From: a bacterium
GTDB lineage: Bacteria > Actinomycetota > Thermoleophilia > Solirubrobacterales > Solirubrobacteraceae
Reading direction: 5' to 3'
Assembly: GCA_021323635.1 (NCBI GenBank)
Contig: JAJPKQ010000041.1
Span: 120,253-184,252 of the forward strand
Length of the DNA stretch: 64,000 nt
Both the position numbers and the translations under genes were made by a program. A model generated the notes under the pieces. That model worked only from the letters and a program-made list of their open reading frames with translations, was not told where the DNA came from and ran no database searches. This document shows positions 42,386 through 55,376 of the stretch, piece after piece (the first letter of the stretch is position 1; every line of letters begins with the position of its first letter).

Positions 42386-43416
42386 GGCGCGCTCACCGCC
42401 CAGCTTCCCGAGACGTTGATCTTGGCGCCGGGGGACTCGGGACCGAAAACGATCACCGCGCCCTCGCGCGAGCTCTTGCCGGCTTCGCCGGCTGCGTTCT
42501 GCACCGCATCAAAAGCAGCGCCGCTGAGCGCTTCGGCCGCCGTAAAGATGCACAGGTACCCCGCCTGGGCGCGCGGTGCCGCTGCGCTGCCGCCCGCGCA
42601 GGGCCCAGACGCCGGCGTCGATTCGCTTGCCTTCAGGTAGACGACATGGCCTGCTTCGGTGATCGCCGCAGCCAGCGGGACGGGGAAGCTGATCTGCGCA
42701 GCTGCGAAATACCCTTCCGTTTCGCTTGCTTCAAACAGGTGAGGTTCGCTCACTATTGCCCAGGTGCCCGTCTCCGTTCCTTCCGCGCTGACGCTGGCAG
42801 GCAGCGCTGTCGCGCTCGCCCCGGTCGGCCCGGTCGTGCCTTCGGGCACGACGCCTCCCGGACCGCTCGGCCCGGTCGGGCCGGTCGCCCCTACTGTGCC
42901 GGTGCCGCGCGCGCCCGTGGCCCCGGTCACGCCGACAGCACCCGTCGGACCGGTGGGACCGGTGGGACCGGTGGGACCGGTGGGACCGGCTTCCCCGGTG
43001 GCGCCGGTGGCGCCGGTGGGACCGGTCGGGCCCACGACACCTGGGACACCCGTGGGACCGGTGGCGCCCACCACTCCCGCAGGGCCATGTGATCCTGTTG
43101 CACCGGCAGCACCGACGGAGCCGATCACGCCAAGCGGCCCCGGGGCGCCCGCAGGGCCGCTTGCCCCCGGCGGGCCGGCGGCGCCACGCACGCGCCAGCT
43201 GATCGCGGCGCTGCCGTGTGGGCAGCGCCCGCCGCGAGCCAGCCGCAGCAGCCCGCTCTTGCGACTCATGCAGGCGTGAATCACCGATCCCTGCGCGGCG
43301 GCACGCACGCCTGGCGCAAGACGCTGCGCCTGCGCGCCCTGCGCGCATAGGCCTGTCAGCGCTCCTGCAGCCAGCGCGCCGACCAACAGCTTATTCCCCT
43401 CTACATATCCAAGCAT
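42382..43416 (-). CDS. Collagen-like secreted protein with C-terminal cap domain
   Basis: 344 residues from the second of two adjacent ATGs (43416), with GAGGAG about five bases upstream. Signal peptide ([21 protein letters not shown]), head ([30 protein letters not shown]), about 45 Gly-X-Y triplets and cap ([11 protein letters not shown] ... [12 protein letters not shown] ... [21 protein letters not shown] ... GSWAVSAP). First gene of the coupled three-gene operon. Exported; triple-helix formation is expected from the repeats. Confidence 0.82.
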   Translation of the reverse strand: MLGYVEGNKLLVGALAAGALTGLCAQGAQAQRLAPGVRAAAQGSVIHACMSRKSGLLRLARGGRCPHGSAAISWRVRGAAGPPGASGPAGAPGPLGVIGSVGAAGATGSHGPAGVVGATGPTGVPGVVGPTGPTGATGATGEAGPTGPTGPTGPTGPTGAVGVTGATGARGTGTVGATGPTGPSGPGGVVPEGTTGPTGASATALPASVSAEGTETGTWAIVSEPHLFEASETEGYFAAAQISFPVPLAAAITEAGHVVYLKASESTPASGPCAGGSAAAPRAQAGYLCIFTAAEALSGAAFDAVQNAAGEAGKSSREGAVIVFGPESPGAKINVSGSWAVSAP

Positions 43417-43513
43417 CATCTCTCCTCGCCGTAGAGTAGCACAGATCCCCATAGGCTCGCTCGCGCTCGTCGTTCCTGTGCATAGCGCCGCGCAAATTGC
43501 GGCCCTTAACGCA

Positions 43514-43544
43514 AGAGCGACCCGGGCGCTGCCCGGGTCGCTCT
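43514..43544 (-). terminator. Perfect 14-bp terminator hairpin of the 43577 gene
   Basis: AGAGCGACCCGGGC, a three-base loop and its exact complement, starting about 33 bases after the stop codon. Confidence 0.75.
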
Positions 43545-43576
43545 CTCTCCGAAGCCTTTGGCTTACGCCGTCAGGC

Positions 43577-46799
<3,223 letters not shown>

Positions 46800-46954
46800 G
46801 AGCCGGATGCAAGCGGCGCAGATCGGGCCCTGCCAAGCGCTTGTGGCGCGGCGCGCCGCGCCCCTGTATCCTTGGCGAGATGAGGTGCAGGCAGTTCGGC
46901 GCAGAGCCCGCGGGCGCTGCGCCCCAAACCAGAGAATCGGGAGGTCAGAGGCAG

Positions 46955-47380
46955 ATGGAGAGCATTGGCAAGCAGACGCGCCCAGGCGGCGGTCGCGGGG
47001 CGCAAGGCAGGGCGCTGGGCCCCCAGCGCCTGGGTCGCGCAGCGGCGGCCGGCGGGGCGGCGCTTGCTGCGGCGGCGCTGATCGCAGCCTGCGGCGGATC
47101 AGGCAGCGCAAGCGGCTCGAGCGGATCGGCAAGCGGCGGCGGCGGCAAGCACCTCGACGTCGCGCGCGTCGAGCTCTCGATCGAACAGAGCATCTTCCGC
47201 GAGAAGCACATGACCGCGCGGGTGACCTGCCCCAGCGACGTCGAACAGCGCGCCGGCAACACCTTCACCTGCTATGCCACCGGCACGGTGGTCGGCAAGA
47301 ACGGGCGGCGCGAATCCTTCCGCACCCCCTTCATCGTCGAACAGCAGAACAACAGCGGCTACGTCTACTACCATTCCTAG
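46955..47380 (+). CDS. DUF4333-like lipoprotein
   Basis: 141 residues from the ATG at 46955 (GGGAGG about 10 bases upstream). The lipobox (LIAACGG) follows a basic and hydrophobic leader, then a Gly/Ser linker and a compact domain with VTCPSDVEQRAGNTFTCYATGTVVGKNG, the conserved two-cysteine pattern of DUF4333, common in actinobacterial lipoproteins. Anchored on the outer membrane face; role unknown. Transcribed divergently from the collagen block. Confidence 0.75.
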   Translation: MESIGKQTRPGGGRGAQGRALGPQRLGRAAAAGGAALAAAALIAACGGSGSASGSSGSASGGGGKHLDVARVELSIEQSIFREKHMTARVTCPSDVEQRAGNTFTCYATGTVVGKNGRRESFRTPFIVEQQNNSGYVYYHS

Positions 47381-47485
47381 TGCGCCGCGGGCCAGACGCC
47401 CGGGCGACTGGAGCAGCAGGCAGCGCGCCAGGAGGACGCGGGGTCGGGCGGACGCAGGAGCCGCCGGCCCCGGGCGCGCCTGCCC

Positions 47486-48052
47486 CTACCCCTCGCTGTA
47501 GCTGAAGCTGAGGCTCTCGGCGACCTCCGCGAGCGTCGGCGCCATCGCGTCGCGACGGGAGACGGTCAGCCGTTCTGCCGGCAGCGGCCAGCGCACCGCG
47601 ATGTCGGGGTCGTCAAAGGCGATCGTGCGTTCCAGCGCCTCGTCGAAGTAGCCGCTCTGCAGGTAGACGACGTCGGCGATGGCGCTTGTGACGCAGAAGC
47701 CGTGAGCGAAGCCGACCGGGCAGTAGAGCATGTGCATCGACTCCTCGTCGAGATTGAACCCCTCCCACTGCCCGAAGGTCGGCGAGCCCCGGCGCAGGTC
47801 GACGACGACGTCAAAGATCGCGCCGCGCGCGCAGCGCACGAGCTTGGCGATGCCCGCGCCCTCCTGATAGTGCAGGCCGCGCACGACCCCTTCGCGCGAG
47901 CGGGAGTGGTTGTGCTGGACCATCTCCTGCGCGACGCCCAGCGCCGCCAGCTGATCGCGACGGTAGGTCTCGCAGAAGAAGCCGCGCTGATCTGAGTGCT
48001 TGCTCAGGGCAAGCAGGATCGGCCCCTGCAGGCGCGTCGCCAGTCTCTCCAT
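47486..48052 (-). CDS. rmlC: dTDP-4-dehydrorhamnose 3,5-epimerase-like protein
   Basis: 188 residues from the ATG at 48052; an in-frame ATG at 48088 follows the upstream stop directly. The cupin fold of RmlC is clear: DQRGFFCETYR, QHNHSRSREGVVRGLHYQ (catalytic His region), RCARGAIFDVVVDLRRGSPTFGQW and GFAHGF. Family role: epimerises C3 and C5 of dTDP-4-keto-6-deoxyglucose towards dTDP-rhamnose or related deoxysugars. Other rml genes are not in the window. It lies directly downstream of a GT2 gene in the glycan region, so it probably supplies a sugar for a surface polysaccharide. Confidence 0.85.
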   Translation of the reverse strand: MERLATRLQGPILLALSKHSDQRGFFCETYRRDQLAALGVAQEMVQHNHSRSREGVVRGLHYQEGAGIAKLVRCARGAIFDVVVDLRRGSPTFGQWEGFNLDEESMHMLYCPVGFAHGFCVTSAIADVVYLQSGYFDEALERTIAFDDPDIAVRWPLPAERLTVSRRDAMAPTLAEVAESLSFSYSEG

Positions 48053-48088
48053 CGCCGTAGGGATACCAGCTTGCGGGCGCCGCTGCAT

Positions 48089-49132
48089 TCAGCGCGCACG
48101 CGCGCGCGCGCCAAGCAGCCGATAGGGCAGCCAGAGCGCGTTGAGCGCGGCGGGGCCGGGCGGCGGCAACAGCGCCGAGTCCAGGCGCAGCGCGAAGCGC
48201 CCGATCAGCTCGCGATCGGCGCGCCTGCGCAGCGCCGCCAGCTGGCGCCTGCGGGCGCGCAGCGAGCCGCGCATCGCCAGCAGCGAGCGATAGGCGCCGA
48301 GCTTTGCCGGCAGCCAGCCGCCGAGCGCCGCGACCGCCAGCAGGCCGAGCTCCGTCGCCGCCAGCGCCGGCGCCAGCGCAAGCAGCGTGCGCGCTTCGTA
48401 GTTTGAGAGCACGCAGGCCAGGCGGTTGCGCTCCAAGAGCAGCCACTTGCGCTGCCCGTGGCGGGCGAACTCGTAGTCGTGGCGGGCGCAGGCGCGCGGG
48501 CAGAAGAGCACCTGGAAGCCGGCGATCAGCAGCCGCCAGGCCAGGTCCACGTCCTCGTAGTAGAGGAAGAGCTCCTCGCGCATCCCTCCCACCAGCGCAA
48601 AGGCCGAGCGGCGGATCAGGCAGCAGGCGCCGGAGACCACCGCGACCGCGCGCGGGTCGCCCAGCTCGCGCTCTGCGCCGTAGCCGCCCGCCGGCGAGAT
48701 GCCCGAGGGGTGCAGCGGGTTTGCGCCCGCGTTGACGCGCTCGCTCTCGCCCAGCAGGATCTGCGCGCCCGCCAGCGCCACCTGCGGGTCGCTCATCGCC
48801 GCCAGCAGCTCCGCGAGGCACCCCGGCTCGGCACGGGCATCGGGGTTGATGCAGAGCACGTGCTCGCCCGCCGCCGCCGCCACGGCGCGGTTGACCGCGG
48901 CCGGGTAGCCGACGTTGCGCCCCTCGCCTATCACGCGCACCTCCCGCTCGCCGGCAAGCGCCGCTGCCAGCGGCGGGGCGCCGCCGTTGTCGACCACGAT
49001 CAGCTCCCGCGGCGGCACGCTCTGCGCGCGCAGGCTTGCGATCGTGCCGCGCAGCTGCTCAGGCTCGCAGCCGTAGGCGACGATCACCGCGCTGACCGAG
49101 GCGGCCGGCCGCCGCTCAGGGGGAGTGCCCAC
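48089..49132 (-). CDS. Family 2 glycosyltransferase (rhamnosyltransferase-like)
   Basis: 347 residues from a GTG at 49132, with GAGGAG eight bases upstream; it overlaps the DUF2304 stop. Signatures: SAVIVAYGCEPEQLRGTIASL, LIVVDNGG, the DxD-equivalent CINPDARAEPG, and LFLYYEDVDLAWRLLIAGF (catalytic ED). C-terminal hydrophobic and basic helices suggest membrane association. It transfers a nucleotide-sugar residue, perhaps a deoxysugar made by the adjacent RmlC, to a surface polymer or lipid carrier. Confidence 0.85.
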   Translation of the reverse strand: MGTPPERRPAASVSAVIVAYGCEPEQLRGTIASLRAQSVPPRELIVVDNGGAPPLAAALAGEREVRVIGEGRNVGYPAAVNRAVAAAAGEHVLCINPDARAEPGCLAELLAAMSDPQVALAGAQILLGESERVNAGANPLHPSGISPAGGYGAERELGDPRAVAVVSGACCLIRRSAFALVGGMREELFLYYEDVDLAWRLLIAGFQVLFCPRACARHDYEFARHGQRKWLLLERNRLACVLSNYEARTLLALAPALAATELGLLAVAALGGWLPAKLGAYRSLLAMRGSLRARRRQLAALRRRADRELIGRFALRLDSALLPPPGPAALNALWLPYRLLGARARAR

Positions 49133-49613
49133 CGGCAAGCTCCTCGGCGGGGCGCCCCTGCGCGTCGGCCGCCGCCGCGGCGGGGGGCTGCGCGTGCGCC
49201 TGCTCGCGCTCGCGCCGGTGCTCCTCAAGCATCGTGCGCAGCAGCGCGACGCGCTGGGCAAGCTGCTTGTTCTGGTCGGCGAGGCGCGAGACCGTTGTCG
49301 AGAAGTGCACCAGCATCACGATCACGAACAGGAAAGCGATCGCAAAGAGCGCGGAGGGGGCGTAGTAGATGCCAACGGCGTGAGCGAGCGTCGTCAGCAG
49401 TCCCTGCCAGAGCCCGAGCACAAGCACGATCGCGCCCGCCAAAAGCCACAGCAGCGCGTAGCGCTCCATCAGCCGCTTGCGGCGGACCAGCTCGAAGATG
49501 AAGGCGCAGACAAGCAGCGCGACAAGCACCACCTCGACGCGCTGGCTGATGGGCGGCGCAAGGTGCGTGCTGCGGCCCACAGGCGCAATCGCGGCCAGCC
49601 CAGGAGCGCTCAC
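49116..49613 (-). CDS. DUF2304 membrane protein
   Basis: 165 residues. Three hydrophobic segments (VEVVLVALLVCAFIFELV, LLWLLAGAIVLVLGLW, SALFAIAFLFVIVMLVHF) with the RRKRLMERYALLWL motif, then a coiled coil (LADQNKQLAQRVALLRTMLEEHRRE) and an Ala-rich tail. DUF2304 proteins almost always sit beside a dolichol-phosphate-mannose-type GT2, as here (ATGA overlap with 49610-50431), and are thought to act with it at the membrane. Confidence 0.82.
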   Translation of the reverse strand: MSAPGLAAIAPVGRSTHLAPPISQRVEVVLVALLVCAFIFELVRRKRLMERYALLWLLAGAIVLVLGLWQGLLTTLAHAVGIYYAPSALFAIAFLFVIVMLVHFSTTVSRLADQNKQLAQRVALLRTMLEEHRREREQAHAQPPAAAAADAQGRPAEELAGGHSP

Positions 49614-50431
49614 GTCGCCTTCACCGCCAGCTGCTCCTGCGCCGGTGCCTCACCCTCGGCTTGCGCTCCGCCTTCAGCCCCTACACCAGGCGCAGCCTCC
49701 ATGGCACCGCGCTCCGGACGGGCGCGGAAGAGGCTCACGAAGATCGCCAGCGCCACCTTGACCATGTAGTAGACGGAGCGCGTCGCCGATATCGCCGAGC
49801 GGCCGCTGGTGCGCGGGCGCATCCGCACCGGCACCTCCGCCGAGCGCAGCCGGTGAGCGTGCATCAGCACGATCGCCTCAACCTCAGGGTAGTCATGAGG
49901 GTAGTCGCGGGCAAAGAGCTCGATCCCCGCGCGATCGGTCATGCGGAAGCCCGACGTCGGGTCGGTGACGCGAGCGCCCGTGATCGCCGAGACGGCAGCC
50001 GCGAAGATGCGGATGCCCACGCGGCGCGCAGCCGAGGAGCGGTAGCCCTCGCCGTCCTCGGCCAAAAAGCGCGAGCCCGTGACCATGTTCAGGCTCGGAT
50101 CCTCCTCCAGGCGCGCCAGCAGCTTCGCAAGCTCGCCGGGGTCGTGCTGGCCGTCGCCGTCAACCTGTACCGCGACCTCGTAGCCGTGCTCGCGCGCGTA
50201 GATGTAGCCGCCCTGAACCGCGCCGCCGATGCCGACGTTGAAGGGCATCCGCAGCACCCGCGCGCCCGCCTGCGCGGCGCAGGCGGCGGTGCGGTCGCTG
50301 GAGCCGTCGTCGATCACCAGCACGTCAAAGTCGGGTGCGCGCGCGCGCAGCGCGGCGACCGTCGCGGCGATCGCGCCCTCCTCGTTGTAGGCGGGGACGA
50401 TCGCGAGCTTGCGTGCGAATGAGCGCTTCAT
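49610..50431 (-). CDS. DPM1-like family 2 glycosyltransferase
   Basis: 273 residues from the ATG at 50431, preceded by GGAGGGAGGG. Signatures of polyprenyl-phosphate glycosyltransferases: AIVPAYNEEGAIAATV, VLVIDDGSSDRT, VQVDGDGQHDP (DxD), SRFLAEDGEG and DPTSGFRM. It likely makes a polyprenyl-phosphate-linked sugar on the inner membrane face, with DUF2304 as partner. First gene of the coupled glycan operon that runs down to rmlC, with its own promoter. Confidence 0.87.
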   Translation of the reverse strand: MKRSFARKLAIVPAYNEEGAIAATVAALRARAPDFDVLVIDDGSSDRTAACAAQAGARVLRMPFNVGIGGAVQGGYIYAREHGYEVAVQVDGDGQHDPGELAKLLARLEEDPSLNMVTGSRFLAEDGEGYRSSAARRVGIRIFAAAVSAITGARVTDPTSGFRMTDRAGIELFARDYPHDYPEVEAIVLMHAHRLRSAEVPVRMRPRTSGRSAISATRSVYYMVKVALAIFVSLFRARPERGAMEAAPGVGAEGGAQAEGEAPAQEQLAVKAT

Positions 50432-50473
50432 GGTAGTTTCCCTCCCTCCGCTGTACTGCACTGCTCTGGGAGA

Positions 50474-50502
50474 AGCATGCTGCAACGATGACTCCTTGTC
50501 AA
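50474..50502 (-). promoter_or_regulatory. Promoter of the DPM1-like/DUF2304/GT2/rmlC operon
   Basis: Minus strand TTGACA (50502-50497), 17-bp spacer, CATGCT (50479-50474); leader of about 40 bases. Confidence 0.5.
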
Positions 50503-50564
50503 CACGATAGCTGCGGGGCTGCGCACCGGCCCGCCCAATCCGACCGCCGGGCCCGCTGAGGACG

Positions 50565-53090
50565 ATGGGACTGCTCCTGGCCTGGGTGGCCTTCCCGCTG
50601 CTCTTTGCGGCGCTGGGGACGGGCTTTGGAACGCTTGTCGAGCTTGCGAGCGGGCGCTCGCTGGGAGCTGCGCTGCTGATCCCGGTCGGGCTCGCCGCGG
50701 CGCTCGTGCTCGCCGGGACGCTGACCGCCTTTGCAGGCAGCGCCCCGGTCGCCGTCCCGCTCTGCGGCGCGCTCGCGGCGATCGGGCTGCTGATCGCGCT
50801 GGCGCGCGCCCGTCACGCGCCGCGGCGGGCGCCGATCGGCGCGATCCCCGCGCTGGTTGCGATCGCCGCGATCCTCGCCTACGGCGCGCCCGTGATCTTC
50901 TCCGGGCAGGCGACCTTCACGGGCTTCGTCAAGCTCGACGACACCTCCACCTGGCTGAACGTCGCCGACATCATCATGTCGCACGGCCGCTCGGTGGCCG
51001 GCCTTGCGCCCTCCACCTTCTCGCTGACCTTCACCGGCGACATCGGCGCCTCCTACCCGCTCGGCGCGTTCGTCCTGCTCGGGCTTGGGCACGGCCTCTC
51101 GGGCATCGACTCAGCCTGGATCTTCCAGCCCTACGAGGCGCTCTGCGGAGCGGGCATCGCGCTTGCGATCTGGTCCTTCTGCGAGCGACTGATCGCGCGC
51201 CCCTGGCTGCGCGCGCTGGTCGCCTTCATCGGCTGCCAGCCGGCGCTGCTCTACGGCTACGCGCTGTGGGGGGGCATCAAGGAGATCACCGCCGCCTTCA
51301 CGCTCGCGCTCGGGATCGCCGTTGCGGCGCGGCTGGCGGCGGAGGAGCGCGAGCGCTCGCTCGCCGAGCAGCTGCGCGCCGCCATCCCCCTCGGCCTCGT
51401 CGCCGGCGCCCTGATCCAGGTGCTGGGGATCGGCGCCGGCGGCTGGGTCGCGCCCGCCTTCCTGATGCTGCTCGTGATCTCTCTTGCGGGCGCGCGCAGG
51501 GCGCAGGTTCTCTGGGGGCGCCTGCGCACGATCGGCGCAGCCGCGCTGACCACCGCCGCCGGCATGATCCCGGTCTGGGCGGTGCTCGCAACCTTCCTCG
51601 CCAACGACGCCGGGCTCTTCTCCGAAGGGCAGTCCGCGCACACCCGCCTGGGCAACCTCTTCGGCCCGCTCTCAGGCTGGCAGCTGGCAGGCATCTGGCC
51701 GGTCGGCGACTTCCGCTTCACGCCCGCGGCGGCGCAGACCGTCCCCTTCATCGCGCTGGTGATCGCCGGCGCGCTGGCCGGGATCGCGCTGGCAAGCACG
51801 CGCCGGCAGCTCGGGCCGCTGCTCTATGCAGGCTCGGCGCTGCTGGGGGCGGCGATCGTCGACCTGGCGGGCGCGACGCCGTGGGTGACCGGCAAGGCGC
51901 TTGCGATCTCCTCGCCAGCGCTGCTTGCCGCGGCGCTGACCGGCGGCGCGCTGCTGATCTCCTCAAAGCGCCGCGCGGTGCGCTGGTCGGGCAGCTACCT
52001 GCTGCTTGCGCTCACCTTCGGCGTGGTGTGGTCAAACGTGCTCGCCTACCACGACGTCACGCTCGCGCCGCGCGCGCGCCTCGCCGAGCAGGCGAGCTTT
52101 GACCCGCTGCTGAAGGGCAAGGAACCGACCTTCGTCAACATGTACGAAGTCTACGCCGACCGCCACTTCCTGCGCGAAGGGGCGCCGACCGAGCCCGCCG
52201 AGTACAGGCCCTTCACGCTGCCCCTTGCCGACGGGACGGTCCTCACCGAGGCCGCATGGGCGCCGATCGACGCCTTCTCCCCGACGCTGCTGGAAGGCTT
52301 CCGCTCGATCGTCACCCAGCGCTCGCCCGCCGAAGCGCGCCCGCCCTCGACCTTTGCGCTCGTGCGCGAAGGTCGCTACTACGACCTCTGGCAGCGCCCG
52401 GCGCACCCGAGCACCCAGATCCTCGACCTTGCTCCGCTTGGCGAAACCGACAGCCATCCCTACTGCGGCAACGCCGAGCGCGGAGGCGCCAGCGAGCCGT
52501 TGTGCGCGCTTGACCCCGTCTCGGTGCCCTCCTGCCCGGCGGTCGCCTCGCTTGCGCGCAGCGCCGCCGCCGACCACGCGCAGCTGACCGCCTACCAGTC
52601 GCCGCCGCCCACCGTCGCCTACGGCGACGAAGTCGTCTGGCCGGGCAGCTGGGCGCACGAAGACGCAAGCCACAGCCTCGCGCCGACCGCGCCGGGCAGC
52701 GCCGTCGCCCACCTTGTCGTGCCCTCAAGCCAGCGCTACGCCCTCTACCTCGCCGGCAGCTTCGCGCGCGGCTTCGAAGTGAGCGTCGACGGCCGCCACG
52801 TCGGTGAAGTGCGCAACGAACTGGCGCTCTTCACCCTCTACGCCCCCGTCGCCGACCTCTATCTCAGCAAGGGCGTGCACACCGTCACGCTCACCTACCC
52901 CTCCGGCTCCTCCTTCCCGGAAATCCTCGAGCCCGGGAGCGGCTGGAACGCCTACACCACCCTCAACGCCTTCCTGCTCCAGCCGCTTGAAAGCCCGCGC
53001 GCGCAGCTGATCACGGTCGCGCCGTCAGCGTATCGCTCGCTGTGCGGTCGCCCGCTGGAGTGGATCGAGATCGCAAGGCCCCTGCGCTGA
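50565..53090 (+). CDS. Large multi-pass membrane protein (DUF6541-like) with C-terminal extracellular domain
   Basis: 841 residues. About 12 hydrophobic helices fill the first 500 residues (AWVAFPLLFAALGTGFGTLV, ALVAIAAILAYGAPVIF and so on), with an early luminal acidic loop (KLDDTSTWLNVADIIMSHG) as in GT-C-type membrane glycosyltransferases. The last 330 residues are soluble and predicted outside (YDLWQRPAHPSTQILDL, FEVSVDGRHVGEV, VHTVTLTYPSGSSFPEIL). It resembles the actinobacterial DUF6541 family near arabinogalactan/polysaccharide genes. Codon usage changes within the gene: 1 GAA to 8 GAG in the membrane part, 14 GAA to 9 GAG in the exported part. Its end overlaps the converging flippase gene by about 80 bases. 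Confidence 0.75.
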   Translation: MGLLLAWVAFPLLFAALGTGFGTLVELASGRSLGAALLIPVGLAAALVLAGTLTAFAGSAPVAVPLCGALAAIGLLIALARARHAPRRAPIGAIPALVAIAAILAYGAPVIFSGQATFTGFVKLDDTSTWLNVADIIMSHGRSVAGLAPSTFSLTFTGDIGASYPLGAFVLLGLGHGLSGIDSAWIFQPYEALCGAGIALAIWSFCERLIARPWLRALVAFIGCQPALLYGYALWGGIKEITAAFTLALGIAVAARLAAEERERSLAEQLRAAIPLGLVAGALIQVLGIGAGGWVAPAFLMLLVISLAGARRAQVLWGRLRTIGAAALTTAAGMIPVWAVLATFLANDAGLFSEGQSAHTRLGNLFGPLSGWQLAGIWPVGDFRFTPAAAQTVPFIALVIAGALAGIALASTRRQLGPLLYAGSALLGAAIVDLAGATPWVTGKALAISSPALLAAALTGGALLISSKRRAVRWSGSYLLLALTFGVVWSNVLAYHDVTLAPRARLAEQASFDPLLKGKEPTFVNMYEVYADRHFLREGAPTEPAEYRPFTLPLADGTVLTEAAWAPIDAFSPTLLEGFRSIVTQRSPAEARPPSTFALVREGRYYDLWQRPAHPSTQILDLAPLGETDSHPYCGNAERGGASEPLCALDPVSVPSCPAVASLARSAAADHAQLTAYQSPPPTVAYGDEVVWPGSWAHEDASHSLAPTAPGSAVAHLVVPSSQRYALYLAGSFARGFEVSVDGRHVGEVRNELALFTLYAPVADLYLSKGVHTVTLTYPSGSSFPEILEPGSGWNAYTTLNAFLLQPLESPRAQLITVAPSAYRSLCGRPLEWIEIARPLR

Positions 53091-54522
53091 TCGCCGCGCG
53101 CAGCTCGGGCGGGAACATGCCGATCCCAAGGCCCGCCGCCACGAAGACCAGGGCCGCCAGCAGCGCGCTCGCGATCCCCCCCAGCGGCGAGAAGGCGAGG
53201 ATCGCGCTTGCGGGCGCCGCGGCGCCAAGGACGCGCGCCAGGAAGGGCGCGCCCACCATCACCGGGCCCGTGGCGCGTCGCACCCGCCAGTAGATCATGC
53301 TCGCCAGCAGCGCGTCGCCGAGCACGCTGGCAAGCGCGCCGCCCCTGGCGCCGAGCGCCGGGACGAGGATCGCCGCAAAGCAGCCCACGCCCGCCAGCGC
53401 GACCGCGTTGGTCGCGATCAGCTCGCGCTGGCGCCCCAGCGCGATCAGCGCGCCCGTCCAGAGCTGATAGAGGGCGATGAACAGGAGCGCCACCACCTGG
53501 ATCGAGAGCACCGCTCCGGCGGGGCGAAAGCGCGCGCCGCCGATCAGGGCGATCACGGGCGCCGCAGCGCGCGAGGCAACCAGGATCACCAGCGCCCCCG
53601 CGATCACCGCCCCCTCGCCAAGCCCGCGCAGCGCGTAGCGCAGCCGCTCACGATCCTCCCGCGCCGCCGCCGAGAGCAGCGGTATCGCAACCTGCGCAAC
53701 CAGCACAGGCGCCATCACGAGCGGTTCCATCGCGCGCAGCGAGCCGCCGAAGTAGCCGGTCTGGCGCGCGCTTGCGATCAACGACATCAGCAGGATCACA
53801 AAGCGGAAGTAGAGCTGCCCGAGCACCAGCGCCGCGGCGACCGGCAGGCCCTTGGCGAGCAGCTGCCGCTGCGCTGAGCGCTCAAAGCGCGGCGCGATCA
53901 GCGCCGCGCGACCGGCAAGCAGGGGCACAAGCGCAAGCGCAAGGCCGCCGGAGAGGATCTGAACGGCAAAGAAGGGGGTCAGCGCGGCGCCCCGCGCCAC
54001 CAGCAGCGCGACGCCCGCAAGCGTCACGACCTGGCGGGAGAGTTCAAAGAGCGCAAAGGGCACGTTGCGCAGCTCCACCAGCCGCCCCAGCAAAAGCGCG
54101 CTTGCGATCGCCGCGATCATCACCCCCGCTCCCGCCAGCGCGCTGCCGATCACCATGCTCTGCGGGTAGCCCGCCGCCAGCGCAAAGAGCACCGGGGCCG
54201 CGACGCCCACGGGCGCGACCAGCAGGCGCTGGCCGAGGACGTTCTGCAGCAGCGCCGCGCGCTCGGCGCCGCTGCGCAGCGCAAGCTCGCTGCCCGCCGC
54301 CGCGTTCAGCCCCGTTTCGGCAACCGCCACCGGGACCGCAACGAGCGAGAGCACCGTCACATAGCGGCCCGAGCCCGCGACGCCCAGGTGGCGCAGCAGC
54401 AGCGCCGCGGTGCCGATCCCCACCGCGATCCCGCCCAGGTTCGCGCCCACCCGCCAGAGCGTGCCGCGGATCACATGAGCGCCGGCCGCCGCCGAGCGCA
54501 GGACGTCCTCATCGCCGCTCAA
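53011..54522 (-). CDS. Oligosaccharide/lipid-linked sugar flippase (Wzx/MATE-like)
   Basis: 503 residues with about 12-14 transmembrane segments and the family's start (RGTLWRVGANLGGIAVGIGTAALLLRHLGVAGSGRYVTVLSL). It should move polyprenyl-linked oligosaccharides across the membrane. The 3' end overlaps the converging membrane protein by 80 bases; the 5' end overlaps the stop of the upstream epimerase gene (ATGA, 54519-54522), so it is translated in a unit with that gene. Confidence 0.8.
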   Translation of the reverse strand: MSGDEDVLRSAAAGAHVIRGTLWRVGANLGGIAVGIGTAALLLRHLGVAGSGRYVTVLSLVAVPVAVAETGLNAAAGSELALRSGAERAALLQNVLGQRLLVAPVGVAAPVLFALAAGYPQSMVIGSALAGAGVMIAAIASALLLGRLVELRNVPFALFELSRQVVTLAGVALLVARGAALTPFFAVQILSGGLALALVPLLAGRAALIAPRFERSAQRQLLAKGLPVAAALVLGQLYFRFVILLMSLIASARQTGYFGGSLRAMEPLVMAPVLVAQVAIPLLSAAAREDRERLRYALRGLGEGAVIAGALVILVASRAAAPVIALIGGARFRPAGAVLSIQVVALLFIALYQLWTGALIALGRQRELIATNAVALAGVGCFAAILVPALGARGGALASVLGDALLASMIYWRVRRATGPVMVGAPFLARVLGAAAPASAILAFSPLGGIASALLAALVFVAAGLGIGMFPPELRAAISAGALRSRSTPAGDRTASDTLTARP

Positions 54523-55370
54523 GCGCGCCAGAGCTCCGGGCGCGGCGGCGGGAAGACAAGCGGCCCGCGCGCCAGCCGCGCAACCTCCGAGAGCGGCGCC
54601 GGGTGCAGCAGCGCCGTGAGGCTGTCGGCGCGCAGCGGCAGCCCCACGCCGAGCGCCTCCGCCGCACGCATCCCCGCCGCGAGCGGGCGCGCCGGGACGC
54701 CCACCACCAGCGGCGGCGGGCCGGAGCCCGACGCGAGCATCACTGCCAGCGCACGCAGGCTCAGCGGCTGCTCGTGCGCCGCAAAGAGCGGGCGCTCATA
54801 GCGCGGGCGCTCACCCGCGATCAGCTCGCAGACCAGCTCTGCAAGCGTGCGGTCGTGGCTGAGAAAGAGGCGCTGCGCGCCGGCGCCGACCATCGGGATC
54901 ACCCTCCTGCCCGCCAGCACGCGTGCAAGCGTGCCGAACATGCCACCCGCCGCAGCGCCGAATACCAGCCCCGGGCGCAGCACGACGCCGCCGCGCTCCG
55001 CCACCGCCTGCTCCACCCACAGCTTCGCCTGCCCGTAGCGCGAGCGTGCGCCCGGGAAGGCCGAGAGCGAGGAGATGAAGATCGTCAGCGCGCTCTGCGC
55101 GGCGGCGGCATCGACCAGCGCCAGCGAGCCCAGGCAGTTTACGCGGTAGGCGTCGGCGCCGCGCGCCTGCAGGTCCCAGGCACAGTGCACGACCGCCCTC
55201 GCCCCTGCGAGGCTGCCCTCCTGCAGCTCCTCGCCGAGCGCGAAGCGCCGGGCGCCCTCGCCCAGCGCCCGCGGGCTGCGCACGAGCGCAACAGCGTCAG
55301 CTCCGCGCTCGCGCAAGCGCGCGAGGATGCGCGCTCCGATGTAGCCGTTGGCCCCCGTGACAGCGATCAT
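54519..55370 (-). CDS. NAD-dependent epimerase/dehydratase
   Basis: 283 residues. N-terminal Rossmann motif TGANGYIGARI, a Ser region (FISSLSAFPG) and RYGQAKLWVE carrying the YxxxK catalytic pair identify an extended SDR that acts on nucleotide sugars. Somewhat short for the family. Located between the GMC oxidoreductase (stop six bases upstream) and the flippase, so it is part of the same leftward unit. Confidence 0.82.
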   Translation of the reverse strand: MIAVTGANGYIGARILARLRERGADAVALVRSPRALGEGARRFALGEELQEGSLAGARAVVHCAWDLQARGADAYRVNCLGSLALVDAAAAQSALTIFISSLSAFPGARSRYGQAKLWVEQAVAERGGVVLRPGLVFGAAAGGMFGTLARVLAGRRVIPMVGAGAQRLFLSHDRTLAELVCELIAGERPRYERPLFAAHEQPLSLRALAVMLASGSGPPPLVVGVPARPLAAGMRAAEALGVGLPLRADSLTALLHPAPLSEVARLARGPLVFPPPRPELWRA

Positions 55371-55376
55371 TGCCGC